A stretch of DNA of 64,000 nucleotides from Pontivivens nitratireducens (lineage in GTDB: Bacteria; Pseudomonadota; Alphaproteobacteria; Rhodobacterales; Rhodobacteraceae). The stretch lies in the NCBI RefSeq assembly GCF_014235845.1, contig NZ_JACJUQ010000004.1:216171-280170 (forward strand), given 5' to 3'. A program made the translations under genes and the position numbers. Positions 1 through 8,901 of the stretch are shown piece by piece. How positions within the stretch are numbered: position 1 is the first letter of the stretch; each line of letters begins with the position of its first letter. Under the pieces are notes generated by a model. The model was not told where the DNA came from. It searched no databases and saw only the letters and a list, made by a program, of their open reading frames with translations.

Positions 1-50
1 TTCTGATAGCCTATACGTCTTTTCGCCCTGCGGGGCGTTGTGTATCAAGG

Positions 51-80
51 AAAGACGCGCCCACGGGGCGCGTCTTTTTT
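51..80 (+). terminator. Intrinsic terminator of an upstream gene
   Basis: Seen: a perfect 12-bp inverted repeat (51-62 with 66-77), a 3-nt loop and a run of T to position 80. The gene it ends lies left of the window. It isolates mipZ from upstream transcription. Confidence 0.85.
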
Positions 81-96
81 GTATGGGAGAGTTCAC

Positions 97-906
97 GTGG
101 CGCATATTATCGTGCTGGGCAATGAAAAGGGGGGGTCCGGCAAATCGACGACCTCCATGCATCTGTTCGCGGCCCTCGCGCGCTGTGGCCACAAGGTCGG
201 CGTGATCGACCTGGATTTGCGGCAGAAGAGTTTTTTCCGGTATCTTGAGAACCGTGAGGCCTTCGTCGCCCGCACCGGAACCAAGCTGCCCATGCCCATA
301 CGCGAGGCGCTGGGATACTCGACCCTCGACAGTGTGACTGCCGCGAAGGAGGAGGAGGAGGATCGGTTTGCCGCTGCGTTGCACCGGCTGGATCAGACCT
401 GCTCCTTCATCCTGATCGACTGCCCCGGTTCACATACCCGCTATGCGCAGATGGCACACGCCGCGGCGGATACGTTGGTCACGCCGATGAACGACAGTCT
501 GATTGACTTCGACCTGCTGGCGAAGCTGAACCCGGAAACCGGCAAGGTGCTGGGCCCCAGCGTCTATTCCGAAATGGTCTGGCAGGCGCGTCAGTTGCGC
601 GCCACCGCCGGGCTGAAGCCGGTGGACTGGGTGGTGCTGCGCAACCGCATCGCCACCTTGAATGCGCGGAACAAGCGGCGGGTGGGCAGTGCCTTGACCG
701 AACTGAGCAAGCGGATCGGATTTCGGGTGATTCCCGGATTCGGCGAACGCGTTGTGTTCCGGGAGATGTTCCTGTCCGGCCTGACATTGCTGGATCTGAA
801 GGATACCGGGGAGGTGAGCCTGAACATCTCGAACCTCGCTGCGCGGCAGGAGGTTCGGGATGTCGTCAAGGCGCTGAACCTGCCGGACGTGTCCGTCAAG
901 TTCTAG
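97..906 (+). CDS. mipZ: Division-plane positioning ATPase MipZ (ParA/MinD family)
   Basis: A 269-residue cytoplasmic ATPase. In alphaproteobacteria MipZ binds the ParB/origin complex, forms a polar gradient and inhibits FtsZ polymerisation, so that the septum forms at mid-cell. The deviant Walker A KGGSGKST is at residues 11-18, followed by the IDLDLRQ segment near 38-43. A PMNDS motif and the C-terminal FGLTLLDL-like block (here LSGLTLLDL) resemble Caulobacter MipZ, as does the total length of about 270. The GTG at 97 is preferred over an in-frame start at 40 because a GGGAGA ribosome site lies 6 nt upstream and the product then begins MAHIIVLGNEKGG, as usual for the family. The start at 40 would also run through the terminator hairpin. 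The gene is convergent with the carboxypeptidase, 9 nt away. Confidence 0.92.
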   Translation: MAHIIVLGNEKGGSGKSTTSMHLFAALARCGHKVGVIDLDLRQKSFFRYLENREAFVARTGTKLPMPIREALGYSTLDSVTAAKEEEEDRFAAALHRLDQTCSFILIDCPGSHTRYAQMAHAAADTLVTPMNDSLIDFDLLAKLNPETGKVLGPSVYSEMVWQARQLRATAGLKPVDWVVLRNRIATLNARNKRRVGSALTELSKRIGFRVIPGFGERVVFREMFLSGLTLLDLKDTGEVSLNISNLAARQEVRDVVKALNLPDVSVKF

Positions 907-915
907 GCGAACCGG

Positions 916-2220
916 TCAGCCGTTCGGGCGAACCATGCGGCAGATACGGTCCTGCGCGTGCAGGCTGCTGCAGGTCGCGGTCGCCTGATTCTCGCTCAAC
1001 CCGATGAAGGTCGCAGCATAGAGAGGCACACCGTTCACGACGGTCTGTCCGACACTGCGATGCGCGCCGACCAACGGCTCTGTGACCCCAACCAGCGCCT
1101 CGGTGAGCACGGATTCCGCGAAATCCGCATCCCTATAGGCACCGAGCTGAACCGCCCATTCGCCACCAGGCCGCGGCAGGGGACGGGGCGCCGCCATCGG
1201 CGCGCCCTGCCCCGATGTGGACGTGCTTATCCGCAGCGGCACAGTTGAGGAGGTCTGAGTCTCGCTCGTCGCGGCATTGGCGGAGGATACGAACGCGTTG
1301 CCCACAAGGCTGGCCGCCGCTGCAAGCTGCGTCGTTTCACTGGCGCCACGCGGCATCGGACGGGTCGAGGCCATGACCGCGCCGACCGCGACGCGACCCG
1401 GGCGCACCACCGCGACACGGGAGGGCGCCCGATCGAATCCCATGTCGAGCAGTTCGACCATGCGGTTGTAACGCCAGGTGGAACTGCGTCCGCCGAAGAT
1501 GACCGCGATCACACGCTCCCCGTTTCGTTCGGCGGAGGCTGCCAGGTTGTAACCGGCGGCGCGGGTATATCCTGTCTTGATCCCGTCAGCACCGCGATAG
1601 CCATTGAGAAGGCGGCGATTGGTATTGCGCACCGTCGCCACCCCGGCACTGGTCGAGGTACGACCGAAGATGTTGTAATATTGCGGATAGTCGTAGAACA
1701 GATGTCGCGCCAGCGTGCTCATGTCCCGCGCGGTGGACATATGGCCATTCGCGGTCAGCCCGTGTGCGTTGCGAAAAGTCGTCTGGGTCATCCCCAGGGA
1801 CCGCGCCGTTTCGGTCATCAACTGCGCAAAGGCCTGCTCGGATCCGGCGATCGCCTCACCCAACGCCGTGGCCGCATCGTTGGCGGAACGCACGGCGGCG
1901 GCGCGAATCAGATATCGCACGGAAATCCGTTGACCTGCGCTGAGCCCCAGACGGGAAGGCGGCTCGCTCGACGCATTGCGCGAGATTCGAATCTGCTGAT
2001 CGAGGTCGAGCTGACCGCTCTCCACAGCCTCGAACGCGAGGTACAGCGTCATCATCTTGGTCAGCGATGCAGGATGAAGCGGTGTGTCCGCACTGCGTGA
2101 ATGCAGGACGCTGCCGTCCCGCGCATCCAGCACGATCGCTGCATAGGGAGCCGCCTGTGCAGCGGGCGCCAGGAAACTCAGTGCCGCTAACAGCACGAAA
2201 CTCAAAATACGTATATGCAT
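916..2220 (-). CDS. D-alanyl-D-alanine carboxypeptidase (peptidase S11) with C-terminal SPOR domain
   Basis: A 434-residue periplasmic penicillin-binding protein of the DacA/DacF type that trims the terminal D-Ala from peptidoglycan pentapeptides. A signal peptide covers about residues 1-23, ending AAQA. The three active-site boxes are intact: SLTK at 52-55, SAN at 112-114 and KTG at 215-217. A Pro/Ser/Thr-rich linker (about 285-350) leads to a SPOR domain (about 353-430). SPOR domains bind denuded glycan strands at the septum, so action at the division site is inferred. Its neighbour mipZ is also a division gene. The gene is divergent from the phasin gene across a 294-bp AT-richer gap. Confidence 0.9.
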   Translation of the reverse strand: MHIRILSFVLLAALSFLAPAAQAAPYAAIVLDARDGSVLHSRSADTPLHPASLTKMMTLYLAFEAVESGQLDLDQQIRISRNASSEPPSRLGLSAGQRISVRYLIRAAAVRSANDAATALGEAIAGSEQAFAQLMTETARSLGMTQTTFRNAHGLTANGHMSTARDMSTLARHLFYDYPQYYNIFGRTSTSAGVATVRNTNRRLLNGYRGADGIKTGYTRAAGYNLAASAERNGERVIAVIFGGRSSTWRYNRMVELLDMGFDRAPSRVAVVRPGRVAVGAVMASTRPMPRGASETTQLAAAASLVGNAFVSSANAATSETQTSSTVPLRISTSTSGQGAPMAAPRPLPRPGGEWAVQLGAYRDADFAESVLTEALVGVTEPLVGAHRSVGQTVVNGVPLYAATFIGLSENQATATCSSLHAQDRICRMVRPNG

Positions 2221-2514
2221 CGGTCACTCCGACGAAAGCCTGCCACGGTAATGGGCCGATTTATTCAGCCCCATTATGATTTACATTACGTTAGCAACGG
2301 ATCGGTTTGAATTGCAACGATTAACCCACATTCACGGTCAAGACTCTTCTTATCCCGTTCACGGTCGAAGGGCTGTGATAAAATTTCAAAACAATTCCGG
2401 GGCAAGGAATTTTGTGCACCGCAACATAAAAACCTTGACGCAGTGCAGCATGATACCTAATTCTTATCCACAAGGACGAGATGTTCGTCCAAACGAATTG
2501 GATGGAGTTTTATC
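2221..2514. promoter_or_regulatory. Divergent intergenic region between carboxypeptidase and phasin, with direct repeat and PhaR-like half-sites
   Basis: This 294-bp gap is clearly AT-richer than its surroundings. A near-perfect direct repeat (TTCACGGTC followed by AAG or GAAG) lies at 2331-2342 and 2358-2370. A TGC-N3-GCA palindrome at 2415-2423 resembles the core of the CTGC-N3-GCAG operator described for Rhodobacter PhaR, the PHB-sensing repressor of phasin genes. TTGACG at 2435-2440 is a possible -35 box for the phasin gene, but no convincing -10 follows. No open reading frame here looks like a gene. The PhaR assignment is inference. Confidence 0.35.
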
Positions 2515-2961
2515 ATGGCTACCAAAACCACTGCAAAAGACACCGCTGCTCAGATGGAAACCTTTGCTGCAGACGCACAGAAGACGATGACCGATACGGT
2601 CGAGAAAATGACCAAGGGCTTCGAGGAAGCATCCTCGTTCGGTCAGGAAAACCTCGACGCGATGGTCAAATCGGGTGAGATCGCGGCGAAAGTCGCCGAA
2701 GGCTTCAGCACCGAAGTCTCCACCTTCACCAAGAAATCCTTCGAGGAAGGCGTTGCCGCAGCCAAGGACATGGCGTCGTCCAAGACGATGACCGAGCTGT
2801 TCGAAAAGCAGTCCGCCTTCGCTCAGACCATGTTCGACGGTTGGATGAAGCAGGCGACGAAGATCAACGAGATGATGGTTTCTTCCGCCAAGGATGTGAC
2901 CGCGCCGATGGGTGAGCGCATGACTGCGGCGCAGTCCGCGATGAAGTCCATGACCGCCTGA
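2515..2961 (+). CDS. phaP: Phasin, PHB granule-associated protein
   Basis: A 148-residue protein of the phasin_2 family, which coats polyhydroxyalkanoate granules and controls their size and number. The sequence is strongly amphipathic and alpha-helical, rich in Ala, Lys, Glu, Met and Thr, with no cysteine and no signal peptide. The TMTDTVEKMTKGFEE and AAKVAEGFSTEVSTF segments are typical of small Rhodobacterales phasins. A GGAG ribosome site lies about 10 nt before the ATG. It is a single-gene unit: its own AT-rich upstream region and an immediate terminator suggest independent, probably strong, expression. No PHB synthase or depolymerase gene is nearby. Confidence 0.88.
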   Translation: MATKTTAKDTAAQMETFAADAQKTMTDTVEKMTKGFEEASSFGQENLDAMVKSGEIAAKVAEGFSTEVSTFTKKSFEEGVAAAKDMASSKTMTELFEKQSAFAQTMFDGWMKQATKINEMMVSSAKDVTAPMGERMTAAQSAMKSMTA

Positions 2962-2982
2962 GCCGGATCAAGGCACTGTTAC

Positions 2983-3010
2983 GAAAAGGGGGCTTAGGCC
3001 CCCTTTTCTC
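2983..3010 (+). terminator. Intrinsic terminator of the phasin gene
   Basis: Seen: a 10-bp perfect stem, GAAAAGGGGG (2983-2992) with CCCCCTTTTC (2999-3008), with a 6-nt loop. The T run forms part of the 3' arm. Confidence 0.85.
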
Positions 3011-3031
3011 GTTTAGTGGACGGAATATATT

Positions 3032-3406
3032 GTGAATCCTGTCTGCAAGGGACATATGGGCGCAATGACACGTAAATTCCTGAGTATGAACAACGATGAT
3101 TCCGACCGTGAAGGCGACCTCGGCCTTGCGGCGAAAACCCGTCCGAAAACGCAAAAGCCGCCGCTTTACAAGGTGATGCTCCTCAATGACGACTACACAC
3201 CGATGGAATTCGTGGTGCACGTGCTGCAACGGTTCTTTGGTGTGACGCATGCCCAATCGGTCGAGATCATGCTGACCGTTCACAAGAAGGGTGTCGCTGT
3301 GGTCGGGGTTTTTTCGCGGGAAATTGCCGAGACGAAGGTCACGCAGGTAATGGACTACGCCCAGCGCAATCAGCATCCGCTGCAATGCACGATGGAAAAG
3401 GAATGA
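3032..3406 (+). CDS. clpS: ATP-dependent Clp protease adaptor ClpS
   Basis: The cytoplasmic N-end-rule adaptor that delivers substrates with bulky N-terminal residues to ClpAP. The core [20 protein letters not shown] segment carries the NDD...ME signature that binds the N-degron. It is followed by VLQRFFGV and the [20 protein letters not shown] region that contacts the ClpA N-domain. The start is uncertain: the GTG at 3032 has a GGACGGA site 7 nt upstream, while ATGs at 3056, 3065 and 3086 are also in frame. The fold begins around the PPLYKV segment, so all these choices give a complete domain. clpA is not in the window. It lies 10 nt upstream of the rsmC-like gene and is probably cotranscribed with it. 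Confidence 0.92.
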   Translation: MNPVCKGHMGAMTRKFLSMNNDDSDREGDLGLAAKTRPKTQKPPLYKVMLLNDDYTPMEFVVHVLQRFFGVTHAQSVEIMLTVHKKGVAVVGVFSREIAETKVTQVMDYAQRNQHPLQCTMEKE

Positions 3407-3416
3407 GGCGCTTGTC

Positions 3417-4409
3417 ATGAGCGACCCTGTACGCCTTGAGCTGAGCGGGCTGGACCTGTCGGACATGAAGGTCGGATGCCTGGGCGCGGATCCCGACCCC
3501 GGCTGGCACGATTTCGCGGATACGATCACCTTTGAGCAGCGCAACAAGGTCGATCACGACCGTATGACCGACATGCGCCTGAACGTCGTTGAGGTGCTGG
3601 ACGGCGCGCAAGACGCCATGATCGTTTGTCTGGGCCGTTCGCGGGTCGAAAATTTCGGCTTGCTGGCGCGGGCGTGTCAGATGGTTCCGCCGCAAGCCCT
3701 GATAATCGTCACCGGCCAGAAAAATGCTGGCGTCGATTCGTTTTTGCGGCAAGTGCGCAAGATCCTGCCCGTGGGTGAGGTTCTGTCAAAGGCGCACGGC
3801 AAGCTCTTCACCATCGACACGCCTGCAGAGGCCGCGGAAGTGACGCGCGACTGGTTCGACGCCGCGCAGCCCTCCCCGATTGAGGGGGGCTGGATCACCG
3901 CGCCCGGAATGTTCTCGGCCGATGCACCCGATGCGGGATCGATTCGTCTGGCCGAACATTTCTCTGATCGGATTGGCGGCGCTGTCGCGGATCTGGGTGC
4001 TGGCTGGGGTTGGTTGAGCGCGCAACTGCTTGCAACCGCGCCAGAGGTGACCTCGCTATCGCTGTACGAGGCGGACGGGAACGCGCTGGACGCCGCTCGG
4101 CGGAATGTCGTCGATGAGCGGGCAGGTTTTCATTGGGCCGATGTCACTGCGCTCAACGGGTCCGCTTCTTTCGACTGGGTCATCAGCAATCCGCCGTTTC
4201 ACCATGGTCGCGCCGCCGAACCCGCGCTGGGGCAAGCGTTCATTCAAGCTGCGGCACGCTTGCTGAAACCGGGCGGCAAGGCGCTATTCGTCGCGAACCG
4301 CCAGTTGCCATACGAGGCGCAACTGACGGAGAGCTTCAAGAAATGGCAGGAAATTCCCGGACCCGGCGCGTTCAAGGTTTTCGAAGCGGAGCGGCCCATC
4401 AAGCGTTAA
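3417..4409 (+). CDS. rsmC: RsmC-type 16S rRNA guanine-N2 methyltransferase (class I SAM-dependent)
   Basis: 330 residues with the two-domain layout of RsmC: a degenerate N-terminal methyltransferase-like domain (about 1-160) and a catalytic C-terminal domain. SAM motif I DLGAGWGW is near residue 191, and the amino-methylating motif IV NPPFHHG is near 258. The NPPFH signature is typical of RsmC/RlmG enzymes that methylate the exocyclic N2 of guanine. The G1207 target in 16S rRNA is known for E. coli RsmC and inferred here. The N-terminal third is more divergent than the catalytic part, as is usual. It follows clpS by 10 nt. Confidence 0.82.
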   Translation: MSDPVRLELSGLDLSDMKVGCLGADPDPGWHDFADTITFEQRNKVDHDRMTDMRLNVVEVLDGAQDAMIVCLGRSRVENFGLLARACQMVPPQALIIVTGQKNAGVDSFLRQVRKILPVGEVLSKAHGKLFTIDTPAEAAEVTRDWFDAAQPSPIEGGWITAPGMFSADAPDAGSIRLAEHFSDRIGGAVADLGAGWGWLSAQLLATAPEVTSLSLYEADGNALDAARRNVVDERAGFHWADVTALNGSASFDWVISNPPFHHGRAAEPALGQAFIQAAARLLKPGGKALFVANRQLPYEAQLTESFKKWQEIPGPGAFKVFEAERPIKR

Positions 4410-4446
4410 CCTTTCTTACCGAATTCTCTTGCGCACCTCTCTTGAA

Positions 4447-4470
4447 TTAACCAATGTTAATTCATGTTAA
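4447..4470. promoter_or_regulatory. Three TTAA boxes at exact 10-bp period over the start of the SNase gene
   Basis: Seen: TTAA at 4447-4450, 4457-4460 and 4467-4470, each separated by 6 nt, so that all face the same side of the helix. The last box overlaps codons 2-3 of the SNase-like gene. CtrA, the alphaproteobacterial cell-cycle regulator, uses TTAA-N7-TTAA, so the spacing here is one base short. A binding site is plausible but not identified. Confidence 0.25.
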
Positions 4471-5093
4471 GAATTTTCGTTCTATTGCTGGTCATCGCCC
4501 TGCCCGCTGCCGCCCAGTCGGTCAGCGGGTTTGCAGATGTGACCGATGGCGACACGTTGCAGGTGGGGGGCGTCAAGGTCCGCCTCGCCGGGATCGACGC
4601 GCCGGAGCGGCATCAGCCTTGCGTTACGAGCGCCTGCGGGATCGCAGCGACGCAAACCCTGGTCGCATTGATCGGAAACGATACCGTAACATGCGTGCTG
4701 AACGGCGGGCGAACCTATGACCGGATCGCGGGCACCTGCTCGACCCCGCAGATCGCTGATCTGGGCCGGGCCATGGTGATGTCTGGCTATGCGATGGATG
4801 AACCGCGCTATCCCCCCGACTACACGTTCGAGACGCAGCAGGCGGCCCGATCGGGCCACGGCATGTGGGTCGATCCGGCTCAACCCGCCTGGGTGTGGCG
4901 CGCCGCCCAGACCTCCTCAACGACGACGCCCCGTGATTCCGATTGCGCCATCAAGGGCAATATCAGCGCGAACGGACGTATCTATCATGTGCCCGGCAGC
5001 CAGTATTACGACCGCACGTCGATCAATGCGAGCGAGCGCTGGTTCTGCTCGGTCGCGGAGGCAGAGGCCGCAGGCTGGCGCGCGCCGCGCTAG
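4464..5093 (+). CDS. Secreted thermonuclease (SNase)-like protein
   Basis: 209 residues. A signal peptide is clear at residues 1-18 (MLRIFVLL ... PAAAQS). The SNase core follows: [23 protein letters not shown] holds the usual metal-binding Asp (DGDT) and catalytic Arg (RLAGIDAPE). A YDR block is present, but typical active-site charge runs are weaker later on. The last 50 residues form a separate small module (GNIS-x-GRIYH-PGSQYY, ERWFC, AAGWR) often fused to such nucleases in this group. Role inferred: extracytoplasmic nucleic acid degradation. No ribosome site precedes the ATG at 4464, and AT-rich TTAA repeats sit there instead. The 3' end overlaps the convergent acyl-CoA ligase gene by 4 nt. 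Confidence 0.82.
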   Translation: MLRIFVLLLVIALPAAAQSVSGFADVTDGDTLQVGGVKVRLAGIDAPERHQPCVTSACGIAATQTLVALIGNDTVTCVLNGGRTYDRIAGTCSTPQIADLGRAMVMSGYAMDEPRYPPDYTFETQQAARSGHGMWVDPAQPAWVWRAAQTSSTTTPRDSDCAIKGNISANGRIYHVPGSQYYDRTSINASERWFCSVAEAEAAGWRAPR

Positions 5094-6703
5094 CCCTTCC
5101 TGACCCGTTCTCGCAATTCGAACTTCTGAACCTTCCCCGTCGAGGTTTTGGGCAATTCCGCGAACACCACGTATCGGGGCGCCTTGAAATGCGCCAGTTC
5201 CGCGCGGCAATGGGCGATGATCTCATCCGCGCTGGCCTGCATGTCAGGGCGCAGTTCGACGAATGCGCATGGCGTCTCACCCCATTTCTCGTCCGGCTGT
5301 GCCACCACGGCACAGGTCGCGACCGCAGGGTGGCGGTAAAGCGCCTCCTCCACCTCGATGGAGGAGATGTTCTCGCCCCCGGAAATGATGATGTCCTTCG
5401 AGCGATCCTTGAGCTGGATATATCCGTCGGGATGCTTCACCCCCAGATCGCCGGATCGGAACCAGCCGCCGCGCAAGGCGTCTTCGGTCGCCTTCTCATT
5501 GCGGAAATACCCCTTCATCACGACATTGCCACGCATCACGACCTCACCCATCGTCTGACCATCGGCAGGCACAGGTCGGTCGTCCGCGTCCAGCACGTCG
5601 AGCTGTTCCAGCGCGGCGTAGCGCACGCCCTGGCGCGCCTTCAGCCGGGCCTGCTCACCCGTGGACAGCGCATCCCAGTCACGGTTCCATTCGTTGATCA
5701 CGGCGGGCCCGTAGATCTCCGTCAGACCGTATAGATGCGTCACGTCGAATCCCGCATCCCCCATCGCGGCCAGAACCGTTTCGGGCGGCGGGGCGGCAGC
5801 GGTGAAGAAGGCGACACGGGCGGGCATCTCGCGCTGTTCCTCGGCGGATGCGTCCAGAAGCGTGCTCATCACCACGGGCGCACCGCACATATGGGTCACG
5901 CCGTGATCCGCTATTGCGTCGAACATCGCACCGGCCCGGACCTGTCGCAGGCAGACATGGGTTCCGGCGACAGCACTGAGCGACCAGGGAAAGCACCAGC
6001 CGTTGCAGTGAAACATCGGCAAGGTCCACAGATAGACCGGATGCTTGCCCATTCCCGCATGAACCACGTTGCCGGTCGCCAGCAACATCGCGCCCCGATG
6101 GTGGTACACGACGCCCTTTGGATCACCCGTGGTGCCGGACGTATAATTCAGCGCAATGGCATCCCATTCGTCCTGCGGCATCGACCAGTCGAAATCCGGG
6201 TCGCCGGTGGCCAGCAAGGCCTCGTATTCGCAGGGTTGGGTCGAGATTGTGGCATCGTGATACACGACCAGTTGCGGCGGCTGGTCCAGATCGGCACATG
6301 CCTCGCGCGCCAGCGGCTCCAATTCCGTATCCACCAGCAGGACCTTGGCCTCGCAATGGCCCAGGATGAACCTGAGCGTGGCCGCATCCAAACGGGTGTT
6401 CAGCGCGTTGAGAACGGCGCCGGTCATCGGCACGCCGTAATGCGCCTCGATCATCGGGGGGGTGTTGAAAAGCAAAGCCGAAACGGTATCGCCCCGCTTA
6501 ACGCCCATCGCGACCAAGGCGGAGGCAAGACGGCGAGAGCGCGACAGCAGATCGCGATAGTTGACGCGCTGGTCGCCATGGATGATCGCGACGTGATCGG
6601 GAAACACCCGCGCCGCCCTGTCCAGCAGGGTCAGGGGCGTCAACGGTTGGTGGTTCGCCTGCTTGCGCGGCAAATTCTCGTTGTAATCTGCGTTCGTGGC
6701 CAT
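5090..6703 (-). CDS. Acyl-CoA synthetase (AMP-forming, medium/long-chain or DmdB-like)
   Basis: A 537-residue member of the ANL superfamily that activates a carboxylic acid to the acyl-CoA through an acyl-adenylate. The P-loop-like motif [11 protein letters not shown] is at 187-197, followed by the [26 protein letters not shown] and [12 protein letters not shown] signature blocks. The catalytic C-terminal lysine lies in TSTGKVQK. The ATG at 6703 is chosen over one 18 nt upstream because GGGGAG sits 4 nt before it. Relatives in marine Rhodobacterales include fatty-acid ligases and the methylmercaptopropionyl-CoA ligase DmdB. The substrate cannot be read from the sequence, and no dmdC or dmdD is adjacent. 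Confidence 0.85.
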   Translation of the reverse strand: MATNADYNENLPRKQANHQPLTPLTLLDRAARVFPDHVAIIHGDQRVNYRDLLSRSRRLASALVAMGVKRGDTVSALLFNTPPMIEAHYGVPMTGAVLNALNTRLDAATLRFILGHCEAKVLLVDTELEPLAREACADLDQPPQLVVYHDATISTQPCEYEALLATGDPDFDWSMPQDEWDAIALNYTSGTTGDPKGVVYHHRGAMLLATGNVVHAGMGKHPVYLWTLPMFHCNGWCFPWSLSAVAGTHVCLRQVRAGAMFDAIADHGVTHMCGAPVVMSTLLDASAEEQREMPARVAFFTAAAPPPETVLAAMGDAGFDVTHLYGLTEIYGPAVINEWNRDWDALSTGEQARLKARQGVRYAALEQLDVLDADDRPVPADGQTMGEVVMRGNVVMKGYFRNEKATEDALRGGWFRSGDLGVKHPDGYIQLKDRSKDIIISGGENISSIEVEEALYRHPAVATCAVVAQPDEKWGETPCAFVELRPDMQASADEIIAHCRAELAHFKAPRYVVFAELPKTSTGKVQKFELRERVRKG

Positions 6704-6828
6704 GATGCTCCCCATTCTCAAAGATCATGCCGAGTTCTAGCAGACCGGACCGCCCTCGCAAGTCCAACGCATCTGTCCTATATGCCATCACTTACCGTAG
6801 GGACGCGGTACGTTAACATGGAGCTGAC

Positions 6829-7629
6829 ATGGGGTCTCTTACTGGAAAATCCGCGATCGTCACGGGCGCGGCAAGCGGGGTCGGTCTGGCCATTGCGCGC
6901 AAGTTCCGTGAGGAAGGCGCCCGCATCATGATGGCGGATATCGACGACGAACGGCTGGAGGCCGAGGCCAAATCGCTGTCCAAGGATGGCGATATGGTCC
7001 GCAGCTTTTCCTGCGACCTGCGGGAGAAGTTGAGCATCGCCAACCTGATGGCCACCACCATAGATAATTTCGAGCGGGTGGACATTCTGGTAAACGGCTC
7101 GCGTCAGGTGCTGTCGCACGATCCGCTGGACCCGCAGGGCGACGTGTTCGATTCGCTGATGCAACAGAACGTCAAGAATGGTCTGCGGTTGAGCCAGATG
7201 GTCGCCAAGAAGATGATCGCGCAGGCGGAGGGCAGCGATGCCCGCAATGTCGGCTCCATCGTGAACATCACCTCGATTTCCGCTCAACGAACCCTGCCGG
7301 AGCTGTTGGCCTATTCGGTCAGCTGTGCCGCTCTGGACCAGATGACCCGCAGCCTGGCCGTGGCGCTCGCCCCCAAGGGCGTGCGGGTGAACGCCATCGC
7401 ACTGGGCGGCGTGATGACCGGCCATCTGAAGGAGGCGTTGAAGGAGCGTGAGGAATTGCGCAAGGAGTTGACCGCCGTCACCCCGCTGGGCCGAATCGGC
7501 GATGCGGAGGAAGCGGCGGAGGCAGCCCTGTTCCTGGCGTCCGACAGGGCGAGCTTCGTTACCGGGCAAATCCTGGCGGTCGATGGCGGACGCGGCAATT
7601 TCGACCCGCTCGACACACCGTCGAGCTGA
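6829..7629 (+). CDS. Degenerate short-chain dehydrogenase/reductase lacking the catalytic lysine
   Basis: 266 residues with a classical SDR Rossmann fold. The nucleotide motif TGAASGVG is at 12-19, the ADIDD acidic end of beta-2 follows (pointing to NAD rather than NADP), and the C-terminal GQILAVDGG motif is intact. Two key sites are not: the NNAG motif is replaced by NGSR at 89-92, and the active-site YxxxK reads Tyr162-Ser-Val-Ser-Cys166. Without the lysine, normal oxidoreductase activity is doubtful. The fold may serve another reaction or a regulatory role. The gene is divergent from the acyl-CoA ligase gene, which suggests but does not prove a fatty-acid context. The ATG at 6829 follows GGAGC at 6820-6824. 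Confidence 0.8.
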   Translation: MGSLTGKSAIVTGAASGVGLAIARKFREEGARIMMADIDDERLEAEAKSLSKDGDMVRSFSCDLREKLSIANLMATTIDNFERVDILVNGSRQVLSHDPLDPQGDVFDSLMQQNVKNGLRLSQMVAKKMIAQAEGSDARNVGSIVNITSISAQRTLPELLAYSVSCAALDQMTRSLAVALAPKGVRVNAIALGGVMTGHLKEALKEREELRKELTAVTPLGRIGDAEEAAEAALFLASDRASFVTGQILAVDGGRGNFDPLDTPSS

Positions 7630-7635
7630 GGCCCC

Positions 7636-8901
7636 TCAGCCGTTTTCGCGCAGAACGGCCCCGGCAAGGTAGAGCGATCCGCAAATCAGAACCCGCGCAT
7701 TCGCGGGGATCGCCTGCAGGGCATCGGCAACCGTGGCGGCGGTGGTCGCAGGCAGGCCCACGGCCTGCGCTGCCTCGGCGGTTTGCTCGGCGCGCAACGT
7801 GGCGGCCTCACCGGGAATGGATATTGCGTGCAGATGCTGCGCCTTGGTGGCGAGAGGGCGCAAAAAACCTCCGACATCCTTGGTGTTCAACATGCCGCAG
7901 ATCAGATGCAGCGGACGCTGGGGCAGCCTGCCGATCGCTTCCGCCACCGCGAGGCCGGCGGCGCTGTTGTGGCCACCGTCCAGCCACAGATCACGCTCCC
8001 CCGCCATCGCCACCAGAGGGCCGGTGCGCAGGCGCTGCATCCGCGCGGGCCATTCCGCCTGCGTCACCGCGGCATGGCATCCCGCCTCGGACACACCCAG
8101 CGCGCGCAGGGTGGCCAGCGCCGCACCCGCATTCTGCACCTGATGCGCGCCGATCAAAGACGGCAGCGGCAGGTCGAGCAAGCCATCCTCATCGAAATAG
8201 GCCATGCGACCCTGATCCTCGTAGGCGTCCCAATCCTGACCGGCGAGGGAGAGTGGCGCACCCAGCGCCTGCGCCCGTGCCTCGATAACCTCACGCGCCT
8301 CGTCCTGCTGCCGGGCGATGATACCGGGAACGCCCGGCTTAAGGATCCCCGCCTTCTCCCCCGCGATTTGGGGCAGCGTATCCCCCAGATATTGCTGATG
8401 GTCGATGGAAACCGGCGTGATGACGGTCAGGCGCGGTGCGTCCACGACATTGGTGGCATCCAGGCGACCGCCCAGGCCGACCTCCAGAATGGTGTAATCC
8501 GCATCCGCGCGGGCAAAGGCCAGCAGGGCCGCGCAGGTCGTGATCTCGAAATAGGTGATCGGCACGCCGCCATTCGCCCGCTCGCATTCCTCCAGCGTGT
8601 CCATCAGCGCCTGTTCGGAAATCAAGCCGTCGGGCAGTCTGATACGCTCGTGAAACCGGGCGAGATGCGGGGAGGTGTAGGCACAGACCCGGTGGCCATC
8701 GGCCTGCAGCCCGCTGCGGATCATCGCCTGGGTTGAGCCCTTGCCATTCGTGCCCGCGATATGGATGACGGGCGCCAGATCACGCTGCGGATTGCCCAGC
8801 GCGTCCAGCAAGCGCCACATCCGGTCGAGGGTCAGGTCGATGATCTTGGGGTGCAGCGACATCAGCCGCTGCAACACCAGATCGGTGCCGCTGTCGCTCA
8901 T
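7636..8901 (-). CDS. folC: Bifunctional folylpolyglutamate/dihydrofolate synthase FolC
   Basis: A 421-residue cytoplasmic Mur-ligase-family enzyme that adds L-Glu to dihydropteroate and then extends folates with glutamate, using ATP. The P-loop GTNGKGST is at 50-57. The omega-loop segment YTSPHLARFHERIR follows, as do TPVSIDHQQYLGDT and the Mur-type DGGHN motif near the start of the C-terminal domain. Length is normal for the family. Its start overlaps the end of accD by 4 nt (ATGA), so it is translated as the second gene of an accD-folC unit, the common order in proteobacteria. Confidence 0.95.
   Translation of the reverse strand: MSDSGTDLVLQRLMSLHPKIIDLTLDRMWRLLDALGNPQRDLAPVIHIAGTNGKGSTQAMIRSGLQADGHRVCAYTSPHLARFHERIRLPDGLISEQALMDTLEECERANGGVPITYFEITTCAALLAFARADADYTILEVGLGGRLDATNVVDAPRLTVITPVSIDHQQYLGDTLPQIAGEKAGILKPGVPGIIARQQDEAREVIEARAQALGAPLSLAGQDWDAYEDQGRMAYFDEDGLLDLPLPSLIGAHQVQNAGAALATLRALGVSEAGCHAAVTQAEWPARMQRLRTGPLVAMAGERDLWLDGGHNSAAGLAVAEAIGRLPQRPLHLICGMLNTKDVGGFLRPLATKAQHLHAISIPGEAATLRAEQTAEAAQAVGLPATTAATVADALQAIPANARVLICGSLYLAGAVLRENG

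Noticed and set aside
4447..4470. A full CtrA box over the SNase start
   Set aside because: TTAA boxes are separated by 6 nt rather than the 7 of the CtrA consensus, so it is kept only as an unidentified phased pattern.
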